Assembly: GCF_000163055.2 (NCBI RefSeq)
Contig: NC_022111.1
Span: forward strand, 620,001 to 684,000
Reading direction: 5' to 3'
Length of the DNA: 64,000 nt
DNA from: Prevotella sp. oral taxon 299 str. F0039
GTDB lineage: Bacteria; Bacteroidota; Bacteroidia; Bacteroidales; Bacteroidaceae
Positions 17,443 to 25,750 of the stretch are shown piece by piece (the stretch's first letter is position 1; each line of letters opens with the position of its first letter). The translations under genes and the position numbers were made by a program. The notes under the pieces were generated by a model. It did not search any database, was not told the origin of the DNA, and worked only from the letters and a program-made list of their open reading frames with translations.

Positions 17443-18255
17443 TTATTCTTGTACATCTGATATGCTATGAATGAAACTAGTGATGAAATTACTTGTAGCT
17501 TCTATTGGTGCATAAGGGAAATATTTGAAACTTATTTTGATGTTTCTTCTTAATACTTCAGGATTATTATAAATAAATCCGTTATCTCCTTCTCTGATTG
17601 TCCATTCTTCTTTGGTACTATTCGTTTTGATATTTCCTAGCGAATGCATAAATAGAGTATAGGAAGAATTGCTAACTTTATCAACAAAGGGGACTTCTGT
17701 TTTATCAAACTTGAATATTGTTACCAGTATACTTCCTATGAGTCCAGTTATATTTACTATATGTAAACTAGATAACCAATGGTTTAATTTTTTGAAGTCG
17801 ATATCATCTCTATTGTTTCTTATATAGATTCCAAGTTCTAATACCAATTTTATCGACAATCCTATTCTGAATAAATGGTTGACATTCTCGATCAATAGCT
17901 CAAGTAAATCTAATGTTGTAAGAGAAGAACTTTTATTTGTAAGTTCTTCTTTTTTTATCTTTTCCAATTTAATATTCAGCAATTTATTCGATAGTTTTAT
18001 CGTTTTAGATTCTTCAATCGCATTATTTTGATTTGAGATTTCTTCTAAGTTATAAAGGATAATATTAGGAACATTAAATTCTTTATCGTATTGATGATTT
18101 TTCAATCCTTTATGAATAAAAGAAGATACATTATGAATCACAGCCATTTTAAATAATTTTTCCCATTTGAAGCTAGACATGGGTTCTATATTACCATATT
18201 CATTTAATGCTCCAGATTTTAATAATGTGAGAAGATTTCTATGTATTATATCCAT
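17443..18255 (-). CDS. Nucleotidyltransferase-like (PF14907-type) protein lacking the catalytic core
   Basis: 270 residues. The N-terminal helices (WEKLFKMAVIHNVSSFIHKGL, residues about 31-51) and the C-terminal block (LVLELGIYIRNNRDDIDFKKL, about 139-159) resemble the two ends of the Bacteroidetes nucleotidyltransferase family PF14907. The central segment that should carry the KG...R...DxD active site is missing: the two ends are joined by a lysine- and serine-rich linker. The protein is about 100 residues shorter than I expect for the family. It starts 7 nt after nhaC and is presumably co-transcribed. Probably a catalytically dead relative or an internal-deletion product. The family assignment is by eye. 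Confidence 0.5.
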   Translation of the reverse strand: MDIIHRNLLTLLKSGALNEYGNIEPMSSFKWEKLFKMAVIHNVSSFIHKGLKNHQYDKEFNVPNIILYNLEEISNQNNAIEESKTIKLSNKLLNIKLEKIKKEELTNKSSSLTTLDLLELLIENVNHLFRIGLSIKLVLELGIYIRNNRDDIDFKKLNHWLSSLHIVNITGLIGSILVTIFKFDKTEVPFVDKVSNSSYTLFMHSLGNIKTNSTKEEWTIREGDNGFIYNNPEVLRRNIKISFKYFPYAPIEATSNFITSFIHSISDVQE

Positions 18256-18262
18256 AGTTTTC

Positions 18263-19552
18263 TTAAGAATATTTTTTAGGATAACGTATTAATATAGAGA
18301 ATAAAGCCATTAATGCAATAGCTATAGGATAGTAGGTGTATCCAACAATTTCGATAGGTGAAACTTTAGTTAAACCTGCTGCCATAAGAATTTGTGCCCC
18401 ATATGGAAGTATTCCTTGTATTGCGCAAGAAAAAGTATCGAGAATACTTGCTGATTTTCGAGAGTCAATCTCAAATTTTTTACTTATTTGTTTAGCTATA
18501 TTTCCAACTGTTATAATTGCAATAGTGTTGTTTGCCGTGCATATATTGACAAATGACACAAGAAGACCGATTGATAATTCTGCTCCTATTTTACCTTTAA
18601 TAAACTTTGTCAAAATAGCTATTATATAATGAATCCCACCATTATGTTTAATAATTGCAAGTAACCCACCTGCCAACATTGTTACAATTATGAGTTCACC
18701 CATACTTGTCATACCGTCACCTAAGGTTGCAAACCAACCATATAGATTATAACTTTGAGCATAAAGTCCCAGTGAACCACTAAAAATAAGACCTACAATT
18801 AACACAATCATCACATTAAATCCTCTCAAAGCCATAAGAATTACAACAAGATAAGGAATGATATAGATATAATTAAATCTTGGTAATTCAGTAGGTTTTT
18901 CAAGTCCATATCCTATGATCGTATATATAATAAGTATGCATATCGCAGCAGGAACTACAATTAAACTATTTACTTTAAATTTATCTTTCATGCTACAGCC
19001 TTGACTTGACGTTGCGGCTATTGTTGTATCAGATATAAATGAGAGGTTATCTCCAAAGAAGGCACCTCCAATAACAAGGCCTAAAATAAGAGGTTCGTCT
19101 ACTCCTAGAACATGAGATAAGCCTGATGCGATTGGAACCAAAGCAATAATAGTTCCCACACTAGTGCCTATTGCAAGACTAATGATGCATGCAGAAAGAA
19201 AAAGTCCTGCAAGAATAAACTTTGCTGGAAGTATATTTAGAATGAAGTAAACGGTTGCGTCGACGCTTCCCATTGCTTTTGCTGATGCAGCAAAGGCTCC
19301 TGCAAGAATAAAAATCCAGACCATCTGTAATAAACTATTTTGCCCAGCCCCCTCTGTGAAGATTGATATTCTTTTCTCTATGCTTTCTCCTCTGGTCATC
19401 ATTATTGCAGATACACTTGCAATTAAGAAACTTACTGTTACAGGAAGTTTATAAAAATCCTTTGCAATAATAGCACACAAAAGGTACAAAGCAATAAAAA
19501 TAAAAAGTGGAGTTAAAGCTTTTAATCCTGAAATGTGTTTTATTTTGCTCAT
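18263..19552 (-). CDS. nhaC: NhaC family Na+/H+ antiporter
   Basis: 429 residues and about eleven membrane segments. The phrases IGTSVGTIIALVPIASGL and GGAFFGDNLSFISDTTIAATSSQG are diagnostic for NhaC antiporters, which exchange sodium for protons; some members exchange malate/lactate or other organic ions. Symmetry-related motifs such as CTANNTIAIITVGNIAK near residue 338 support a full-length protein. It lies 45 nt downstream of the LacI-type regulator on the same strand. That pairing suggests a substrate-linked role rather than plain pH homeostasis, although the substrate cannot be deduced. Confidence 0.85.
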   Translation of the reverse strand: MSKIKHISGLKALTPLFIFIALYLLCAIIAKDFYKLPVTVSFLIASVSAIMMTRGESIEKRISIFTEGAGQNSLLQMVWIFILAGAFAASAKAMGSVDATVYFILNILPAKFILAGLFLSACIISLAIGTSVGTIIALVPIASGLSHVLGVDEPLILGLVIGGAFFGDNLSFISDTTIAATSSQGCSMKDKFKVNSLIVVPAAICILIIYTIIGYGLEKPTELPRFNYIYIIPYLVVILMALRGFNVMIVLIVGLIFSGSLGLYAQSYNLYGWFATLGDGMTSMGELIIVTMLAGGLLAIIKHNGGIHYIIAILTKFIKGKIGAELSIGLLVSFVNICTANNTIAIITVGNIAKQISKKFEIDSRKSASILDTFSCAIQGILPYGAQILMAAGLTKVSPIEIVGYTYYPIAIALMALFSILIRYPKKYS

Positions 19553-19597
19553 TTTTAAGTATTTATAAAATATAAAGAGAGTCTAATATTCATAATC

Positions 19598-20662
19598 TTA
19601 TAGTTGAAATCGTCTGTAAAAGTTTACATTTTCTTTTGAGATTAATTCAATAGGCATATAATTTACAGGTTCAACTTCAGCTTTAAGAACGATTGCTTTG
19701 AACAACGTATCAACACAACTATATCCTTGCATATAAGCATGTTGAGCAATTAAGAAAGATATACTTCCTAGTTTTATACATTCTATATTTTTTTCAACCA
19801 TGTCATAACCCATAATTTGTACATTACGTCGGTTGGTATGAAGTAAAAACTCGCCAACAATATGTGCCTTAGAATTAAAAGTTATGCAATGATGTACATC
19901 TTGATTTTTAGTGAAGAATTCCTCTAAAAGTTTATAATATTCTCCCTTGTTTTCTTCGGTTGGAAGATTTAGCTCTATAATGTTTACATTCGGAAAATGC
20001 TCATCCATATAATGCCTGAATCCAACTTCTCGATGAGCTTGTTGTTTGCTTGTTACTTTTCCATTCTTCGTTTGCTTCATCAACATTATAGTTTTCTCTT
20101 GAGAAGCCAAAAGCATAAGCATTTTTGCGGAAAAGTAACCACTAGCTAGCGAATCTTGCCCAAAGAAAGACAATGGTTTTAAGTCAGGCATATAAGAATC
20201 TAGTAGCACAAATGGGATCTGTTGAGCAATAAATGACTCTGTAATCTTTTTTGTTAAATCTAGTTCAGAAGGCACAATAATAACTCCATCGGGCTGATTT
20301 TTTACACATTTTTGAGCCTGTTCTAAATATGAAGCCTCATTAAAACGTTTGAAATAGAGTATATTTACTTTAATATTAAAGTCACGTCTTGCCTCCATTG
20401 CACTATAAGCACCTTTTTCAATCTCTTCCCAATAGGTTTCAGAACCATGATCTGGGATAAGTAAATAGAAGCTATATGATTTATTATAGGCAAGTGCACT
20501 CGCATAAACATTGGGTTGATAGTTCATTTCTTTAAGAACGTTTTCTACCTTTTCCAAAGCTTTGGGAGAAACATTAGGACGTTTATGTAAAACCCTATCA
20601 ACTGTTCCAACGGATACACCTGCACGAAGAGCTATATCTTTTATGCGTATTTTTTCTGTCAT
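19598..20662 (-). CDS. LacI family transcriptional regulator
   Basis: 354 residues from the ATG at 20662. The alternative start at 20692 is a TTG lying in the -7 element and is rejected. The N-terminal helix-turn-helix is canonical: IRIKDIALRAGVSVGTVDRV followed by a hinge helix (residues 4-55). A periplasmic-binding-protein-like effector domain follows (about 60-354), probably sugar-responsive. Regulator and transporter share a strand, so this factor may control nhaC and possibly the divergently transcribed sensor-kinase gene. The 7-bp palindrome AAATAAA-C-TTTATTT at 20723-20737 in the divergent region is a possible operator, but it lacks the central CG usual for LacI members. Confidence 0.88.
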   Translation of the reverse strand: MTEKIRIKDIALRAGVSVGTVDRVLHKRPNVSPKALEKVENVLKEMNYQPNVYASALAYNKSYSFYLLIPDHGSETYWEEIEKGAYSAMEARRDFNIKVNILYFKRFNEASYLEQAQKCVKNQPDGVIIVPSELDLTKKITESFIAQQIPFVLLDSYMPDLKPLSFFGQDSLASGYFSAKMLMLLASQEKTIMLMKQTKNGKVTSKQQAHREVGFRHYMDEHFPNVNIIELNLPTEENKGEYYKLLEEFFTKNQDVHHCITFNSKAHIVGEFLLHTNRRNVQIMGYDMVEKNIECIKLGSISFLIAQHAYMQGYSCVDTLFKAIVLKAEVEPVNYMPIELISKENVNFYRRFQL

Positions 20663-20689
20663 GAACTCTATAATACTTAATTTTGTGTA

Positions 20690-20697
20690 CAAAAATA
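20690..20697 (-). promoter_or_regulatory. -7 promoter element for the LacI-type regulator
   Basis: Minus-strand TATTTTTG, 27 nt upstream of the ATG at 20662. It supports that start. Confidence 0.5.
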
Positions 20698-20772
20698 CAA
20701 AGAAATAATTAAAATTTAGTCTAAATAAACTTTATTTGCAAGATAGATAATCTAATAATCGTAAAGATATTG

Positions 20773-20780
20773 TAACTTTG
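20773..20780 (+). promoter_or_regulatory. -7 promoter element for the sensor kinase gene
   Basis: TAACTTTG, 34 nt upstream of the TTG start at 20815. It faces away from the LacI-type promoter in the same intergenic region. Confidence 0.5.
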
Positions 20781-20814
20781 TAAATCATAAAATAAATTTC
20801 AGAAAGTATTTTCT

Positions 20815-23800
20815 TTGAAGATTAAATCATTTATAATATTTTTGATAAATATTTCTTTTAGTTTATCTATAATACTTTTTTCTTCGGCTTGTACATCGAA
20901 AAAGTCGAGGAGTGTAGTTGATGAATTAAACGAGAAATCTTATCTTTTTCACTATAAAAACCTTGATAGTACAAATTATTATGCCACAAAAGCACTGAAG
21001 TTATCTGAAGGATATGGCGCAGGACATGCAGAAGCTCTGAACAATATTGCTTTTGTTAGTACGGCAAAGATGAACTATAATGAGGCAAAAACTCAATTGT
21101 TCGAAGCTCAAAAGGTTACAGATAATCAGATAGAACTACTTATTTCTGATATTATGTTTATGCGTTTATGTCAACGTCAATCAAAAAATAAGGAGTTCTA
21201 TGATTATAAACAGTATGCGGAAGAACGCTTAGAAAGAATTAAAGAGGAAGAAGATGTTTTGAATTTACATCAGCGTAAAAGATTACTTTTTGCGAGGACA
21301 GAATACTACATCATTCTTTCTACTTATTTTTATTATATAGGATTAAATGAAAATTCTATAGAAGCATTGAAAAAGATTGATCTTCATGGAGGTATACAAC
21401 GTGATACTGGGCAGCTACTTAACTATTATTATAGTATAGGATCGGGAGGTATTGTCCATAATAAGGATAATTACTCTGCAAAACAAGAAGAGTTAGACTA
21501 CCTTATAAGCTGCTATATTATCGCAAAAAAAAATGGTTTTATCTACTGGGAAGCAAATGCTTTGCAAAGTATTAGTGAGTCTTTATCGAATTCAGAGATT
21601 GGTAATTCTCTTGTTATGAATAATACTTCGATGTTAAGAACCATTATCCCTGATAATCAATTTGAAGATCTTCTTGCAAAAGAAATTGCCGTTAAATCTG
21701 TAGATCTATTCAAAATGTATGGTGATGTTTATCAAATTGCAGGTTCATATCGTACTCTTGCTAAGTCTTTTTGGGAACAAGGACAATATGAAGATGCATT
21801 ATGGTGCCTTGAACATGCCCTAAGTGACAATATAAAGATCCAACAAGCCCCTGACTTGGTTGCTTCTATTAGAGAACAAATGTCTCTTACTTATTCTGCC
21901 ATTGATGACAAACAGTTGAGCGATTACAATCGAAATATCTATCTAGATATGCAAGAAATCACTCGACAAGACCGCTTCTTGGAATCTAGAGCAGAACAAT
22001 TGAGTAAATCTTCACACCAATTAAACATCATGGTAACATCTGTTGTGATAATGATTTTATTGGTTATACTCCTTCTTTTTATTTTTGATAGAATGAAACG
22101 AAGAAGCGATCGCAAGTTTAAAATTACGTCTTTGTTGTCTCCACTTGAACAATGGGAGGCTGAAAACAAACAAAAACTAGAGGACTTTCAGGATACTTGC
22201 GAAGAAGTTAAAGAACAACTGTATCAAGAACAACGTTATGTTGTGATGAATAAGGAAAAGAATATAGAACAAAGAGCTAAAGTTTCTCTGGTTAGTAGCA
22301 CTTATCCTTTGATTGATAGAATGGTTAATGAAATCCACAAATTAATTATAAATACTTCTGAAAGTACAGAAATTCGTCAGCAACGCTTGACTTATATCTC
22401 TGAACTTGCAAACTCCATAAATCAAACAAATACGGTTCTAACAAGCTGGATTCAAATGCATAAGGGAGACATTAGTTTAAGAATAGAAAGTTTTCCATTG
22501 CAAACTATCTTCGAACTGCTTAAAAAGAATAGTATGTCTTATCAATTAAAAAATATCAAACTAAATGTTGTAGATACCTCAGAAGTGGTTAAAGCAGATA
22601 AGACTCTTACCCTTTTCATGATTAATACCTTAGCAGACAATGCTCGAAAGTTCACTCCTCCGGGCGGAGAAGTTACGATTTCAGCAAAATCTCTAGATGA
22701 TTATGTAGAAGTTTCTATCTGTGATAATGGGGTTGGTATTGACGAAGAAGGCTTGAGAAGCTTATTCTCTTTCAAAAAAATAGAGCTAAAACAGAATCTT
22801 TCTTCAGTGCAGGGCAAAGGATATGGCTTTGGTTTAATGAATTGTAAAGGTGTTATTGAGAAATATAAAAAGGTTAGTTCTATATTTAAAAAATGCTTAA
22901 TTGGAGCTGAAAGTGAAGTAGAGAAGGGTAGTCGATTTTACTTTACACTTCCTAAAGGATTGAAGAAAACATTCTTAGTATTGTTCTGTTCTGTCCTATC
23001 TGCAACGTCATTTGGTTCGTCAAGCATTGATAAACAAGAAAAAACATTCATTCAAAAAGCTGGAGAATATGCCGATAGTGCCTATTATTCAAATCTTAAC
23101 GAAACTTATGCACTTACTCTTGAGTTTGCTGATAGCTGCATTGTTTATCTCAATAAGGCTTATCGTGTGAAGCATCCTAAAAGCAATCTCCTGTTAAAAG
23201 AAAACGGAAAGCCTAATAAAGCTGCTGAATTAATATGGTTTGTAAAGCACGTTAATACTGATTATGATATCATTCTAGACTTTAGAAATGAGTTGGCTGT
23301 GGCAGCGTTGTCTCTTAATCGTTGGGATTTATATAACTATAACAATAGTGTATACACACAACTTTTCCGCATAAAGAGTGCCGACAAAACTCTAGGCGAT
23401 TATGTAAAAGTGATGCAAACTTCAGAGAGTAATAAAAATATTGCAATTATTCTGCTTATTCTTTTGCTTGTATTATTAATCCCAGCTTATTACTTTTTAT
23501 ACTACAGACACGAGCTTTATTATCGTTTTTGCATTGATAAGATAAACCGAATCAATAATATTCTGTTGTCAGATACACAAAATGCAAAAGACAAACTTAG
23601 ATTAATTGAGACTTTATGGAGCAATAGTTTTAATAAAGAACAAAATAATACTCGCCTTTATTTACTCAATGATATTGTGAAAAAGATAAAACATTCTTTG
23701 AAATTAGAATGTACTTTATTGGAACAACAGAATAGAGATTTAACGCTTTTGAAAGATGAATTGAGCAAAGCAAAGTACGAAGCAGACACTCTTTATATAT

Positions 23801-24327
23801 CAAACAACTTATTAGATAATAGTTTGTCTACCTTTAAACATGAGACAATGTATTATCCTTCACGTATAAAACAACTTATAGAACAAGAAGGTATTGATAT
23901 AAAGATTGTTGAAGAGCTGTTAAACTACTATAAAGAAATTTATAGTTTGTTCCTTCTTCAAGCTGTTAGTCAACTGCGTTCTAAGATGAAAGTGGATACT
24001 TCTACACTCAAATATCTCTTCTCATTGATAAAGAAAATCAATCAGATAACAATATTCAACATTGAAGAAGAATCTTACGACGATAAATATATAAAAGTTT
24101 ATATAGAGCTTCCAGCCAAAAAATTAACAGAGAACGAACTTAAACAGCTGTTCACTTCTGAGACAATAGATATACGTTATCTTATTTGTAGACAGATAAT
24201 CAGAGAACTAGGAGAAGATACAAACATGCGTGCTGTGGGCATACAAGCTATTGAGAGAAATAATAAACAATATATAGAAATCGTATTTACAATTATAATA
24301 TGGAAGAATTTAAAGTCATTATTGTAG
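20815..24327 (+). CDS. Giant fused TPR sensor histidine kinase with second membrane/histidine module
   Basis: 1170 residues from a TTG start. Order: lipoprotein-like signal (FSSAC), periplasmic TPR-type helices (about 30-395), membrane span 404-425, and a kinase core with a candidate histidine H508 (NEIHKL), N-box FMINTLADNARKFT (601-614), DNGVGI (637) and GKGYGFGL (668). At 715-735 comes a second signal-like or membrane segment, followed by a helical region, another span (about 876-898) and a cytoplasmic helical domain with TFKHETMYYPSR (H1009), which resembles a second DHp box. The second half recalls the Bacteroidetes DUF5112/DUF5113 proteins. It overlaps the response regulator gene by 28 nt, so the two form a two-component pair. 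The signal is unknown. Confidence 0.75.
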   Translation: MKIKSFIIFLINISFSLSIILFSSACTSKKSRSVVDELNEKSYLFHYKNLDSTNYYATKALKLSEGYGAGHAEALNNIAFVSTAKMNYNEAKTQLFEAQKVTDNQIELLISDIMFMRLCQRQSKNKEFYDYKQYAEERLERIKEEEDVLNLHQRKRLLFARTEYYIILSTYFYYIGLNENSIEALKKIDLHGGIQRDTGQLLNYYYSIGSGGIVHNKDNYSAKQEELDYLISCYIIAKKNGFIYWEANALQSISESLSNSEIGNSLVMNNTSMLRTIIPDNQFEDLLAKEIAVKSVDLFKMYGDVYQIAGSYRTLAKSFWEQGQYEDALWCLEHALSDNIKIQQAPDLVASIREQMSLTYSAIDDKQLSDYNRNIYLDMQEITRQDRFLESRAEQLSKSSHQLNIMVTSVVIMILLVILLLFIFDRMKRRSDRKFKITSLLSPLEQWEAENKQKLEDFQDTCEEVKEQLYQEQRYVVMNKEKNIEQRAKVSLVSSTYPLIDRMVNEIHKLIINTSESTEIRQQRLTYISELANSINQTNTVLTSWIQMHKGDISLRIESFPLQTIFELLKKNSMSYQLKNIKLNVVDTSEVVKADKTLTLFMINTLADNARKFTPPGGEVTISAKSLDDYVEVSICDNGVGIDEEGLRSLFSFKKIELKQNLSSVQGKGYGFGLMNCKGVIEKYKKVSSIFKKCLIGAESEVEKGSRFYFTLPKGLKKTFLVLFCSVLSATSFGSSSIDKQEKTFIQKAGEYADSAYYSNLNETYALTLEFADSCIVYLNKAYRVKHPKSNLLLKENGKPNKAAELIWFVKHVNTDYDIILDFRNELAVAALSLNRWDLYNYNNSVYTQLFRIKSADKTLGDYVKVMQTSESNKNIAIILLILLLVLLIPAYYFLYYRHELYYRFCIDKINRINNILLSDTQNAKDKLRLIETLWSNSFNKEQNNTRLYLLNDIVKKIKHSLKLECTLLEQQNRDLTLLKDELSKAKYEADTLYISNNLLDNSLSTFKHETMYYPSRIKQLIEQEGIDIKIVEELLNYYKEIYSLFLLQAVSQLRSKMKVDTSTLKYLFSLIKKINQITIFNIEEESYDDKYIKVYIELPAKKLTENELKQLFTSETIDIRYLICRQIIRELGEDTNMRAVGIQAIERNNKQYIEIVFTIIIWKNLKSLL

Positions 24328-25025
24328 AAGATGTTCCCTTAGAATTAAAGGGAACTGAAGGTATTTTCAAAACAGAAATACCCGAAGCCAAGATAATTGG
24401 AACTGCCGATAACGAATATTCTTATTGGAAACTCATAAAACAAGAACTTCCCGACCTCGTTCTTCTCGACCTTGGTTTAGGTGGATCTACAACTATTGGA
24501 GTTGAAATATGTCGACAAACAAAGCAAAATTTTCCAGATGTTAAGATACTTATCTTTACAGGAGAAATTCTAAATGAGAAACTTTGGGTGGATGTTTTAG
24601 ATGCAGGCTGTGATGGAATTATTCTTAAAACAGGAGAACTCTTAACTTATGCTGATGTCTCTAGTGTAATGAATGGCAAGAAATTGGTCTTTAATCAACC
24701 TATTCTTGAAAAGATACTATCCAGATTTAAGAAAGCTATATCTCATGAAATTCAGCACAACGAGGCACTTATCAACTATGAAATAGATGAATATGACGAA
24801 CGCTTCTTACGTCACTTAGCTCTAGGATATACTAAAGAACAGATTACAAACTTACGTGGTATTCCTTTTGGGGTAAAGAGTTTAGAGAAAAGACAGAATG
24901 AACTAATACAAAAACTCTTTCCAAACAGCAATGGAGGTATTGGTATTAATGCTACTCGTTTGGTTGTTAGAGCTTTGGAACTAAGAGTTTTAGATATCAA
25001 TAAGTTAGTTGCAGATGAAGAGTAA
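24300..25025 (+). CDS. Two-component response regulator with NarL-like output domain
   Basis: 241 residues. The receiver domain (about 1-125) has the acidic pair E10-D11, the phospho-acceptor D57 in LVLLDLGLGG, T87 and K110, so it should be phosphorylated normally. The C-terminal region (about 165-241) reads like a divergent LuxR/NarL helix-turn-helix: FLRHLALGYTKEQI, then VKSLEKRQNELIQKLF. It overlaps the kinase gene by 28 nt and the downstream membrane-protein gene by 17 nt, so all three are one unit. Likely a DNA-binding regulator acting with the giant kinase; targets unknown. Confidence 0.82.
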   Translation: MEEFKVIIVEDVPLELKGTEGIFKTEIPEAKIIGTADNEYSYWKLIKQELPDLVLLDLGLGGSTTIGVEICRQTKQNFPDVKILIFTGEILNEKLWVDVLDAGCDGIILKTGELLTYADVSSVMNGKKLVFNQPILEKILSRFKKAISHEIQHNEALINYEIDEYDERFLRHLALGYTKEQITNLRGIPFGVKSLEKRQNELIQKLFPNSNGGIGINATRLVVRALELRVLDINKLVADEE

Positions 25026-25638
25026 ACTTAAGAACTTATTTTATCTAAATATTACTATCATTATCTGTAGTCTTCTTTTATTACAAATAATGGTTGTGAT
25101 TTTATCGTGGATGATAAAAACGATTTTCCCTGAATTTAATGGCAGATCATTATTAAGTGGAGAAGGAGTGAGGTGGTTTTTAGGTAACTTCACTAAAAAT
25201 GTTGCCTCAAATATATTGGTTTGGATTATTCTTCTAGGATTATCTTGGGGGGCAATTCATTCTAGTAAAATAATACAAGTATTGAAGTATTCGCATATAT
25301 TAAGTTATAAAGAACGTTTAGGTTTACAGATCATTTTAATAGAAATAATGGTATGGTTTAGTGGTATCGTACTTCTTTCTTTCATTCCTCATGCTACAAT
25401 GCTAAGTATAACAGGTGAATTGTTCTCAAGTAGTTTTTCTAAAAGTATTATTCCTCTTATTGCTTTTATTGTGCTTTTAAATTCTATTTCTTATGGATTT
25501 ATTGTTGGGAGGTTTAGAAAAGGGAGTCAAATTATAGAAGCCTTAAGCAATGGAATAAAACAAATAACTCCTTATATTATTATATATATTATTTTTATTC
25601 AACTTTTCTACTCTGTGAAGTTTGTTCTATTGATATAG
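25009..25638 (+). CDS. Small AbgT-like membrane protein
   Basis: 209 residues with about five or six hydrophobic segments. The start is the ATG at 25009 or 25015; both overlap the response regulator. The segment SWMIKTIFPEF followed by RSLLSGEGVRWFLGNFTKN (about 48-66) resembles the N-terminal part of AbgT-type transporters, where a LLSxEGxRWxL...N block precedes the first helix pair. Full AbgT proteins are about 500 residues and continue with further motifs that I do not see. It could be a reduced relative or an unrelated membrane protein. Its place behind a two-component pair suggests it is a target or an accessory of that system. Confidence 0.5.
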   Translation: MQMKSKLKNLFYLNITIIICSLLLLQIMVVILSWMIKTIFPEFNGRSLLSGEGVRWFLGNFTKNVASNILVWIILLGLSWGAIHSSKIIQVLKYSHILSYKERLGLQIILIEIMVWFSGIVLLSFIPHATMLSITGELFSSSFSKSIIPLIAFIVLLNSISYGFIVGRFRKGSQIIEALSNGIKQITPYIIIYIIFIQLFYSVKFVLLI

Positions 25639-25725
25639 AATTAAATAATTTAATTGTTTTCTATATGTTTTTTACTCTTTACTAAATCTTGTATAAAGAA
25701 AGAAGATACAATCAAATATTTTTTG

Positions 25726-25733
25726 TATTTTTG
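25726..25733 (+). promoter_or_regulatory. -7 promoter element for yfhO-like gene
   Basis: TATTTTTG, 17 nt upstream of the ATG at 25751. The spacing resembles that of the gene at 822. Confidence 0.5.
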
Positions 25734-25750
25734 TACTTATATAAATAATT

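Noticed and set aside
17364..17456. Longer start for the GH25 gene
   Set aside because: The extension is lysine-rich and precedes a perfect signal peptide, and a promoter element lies within it.
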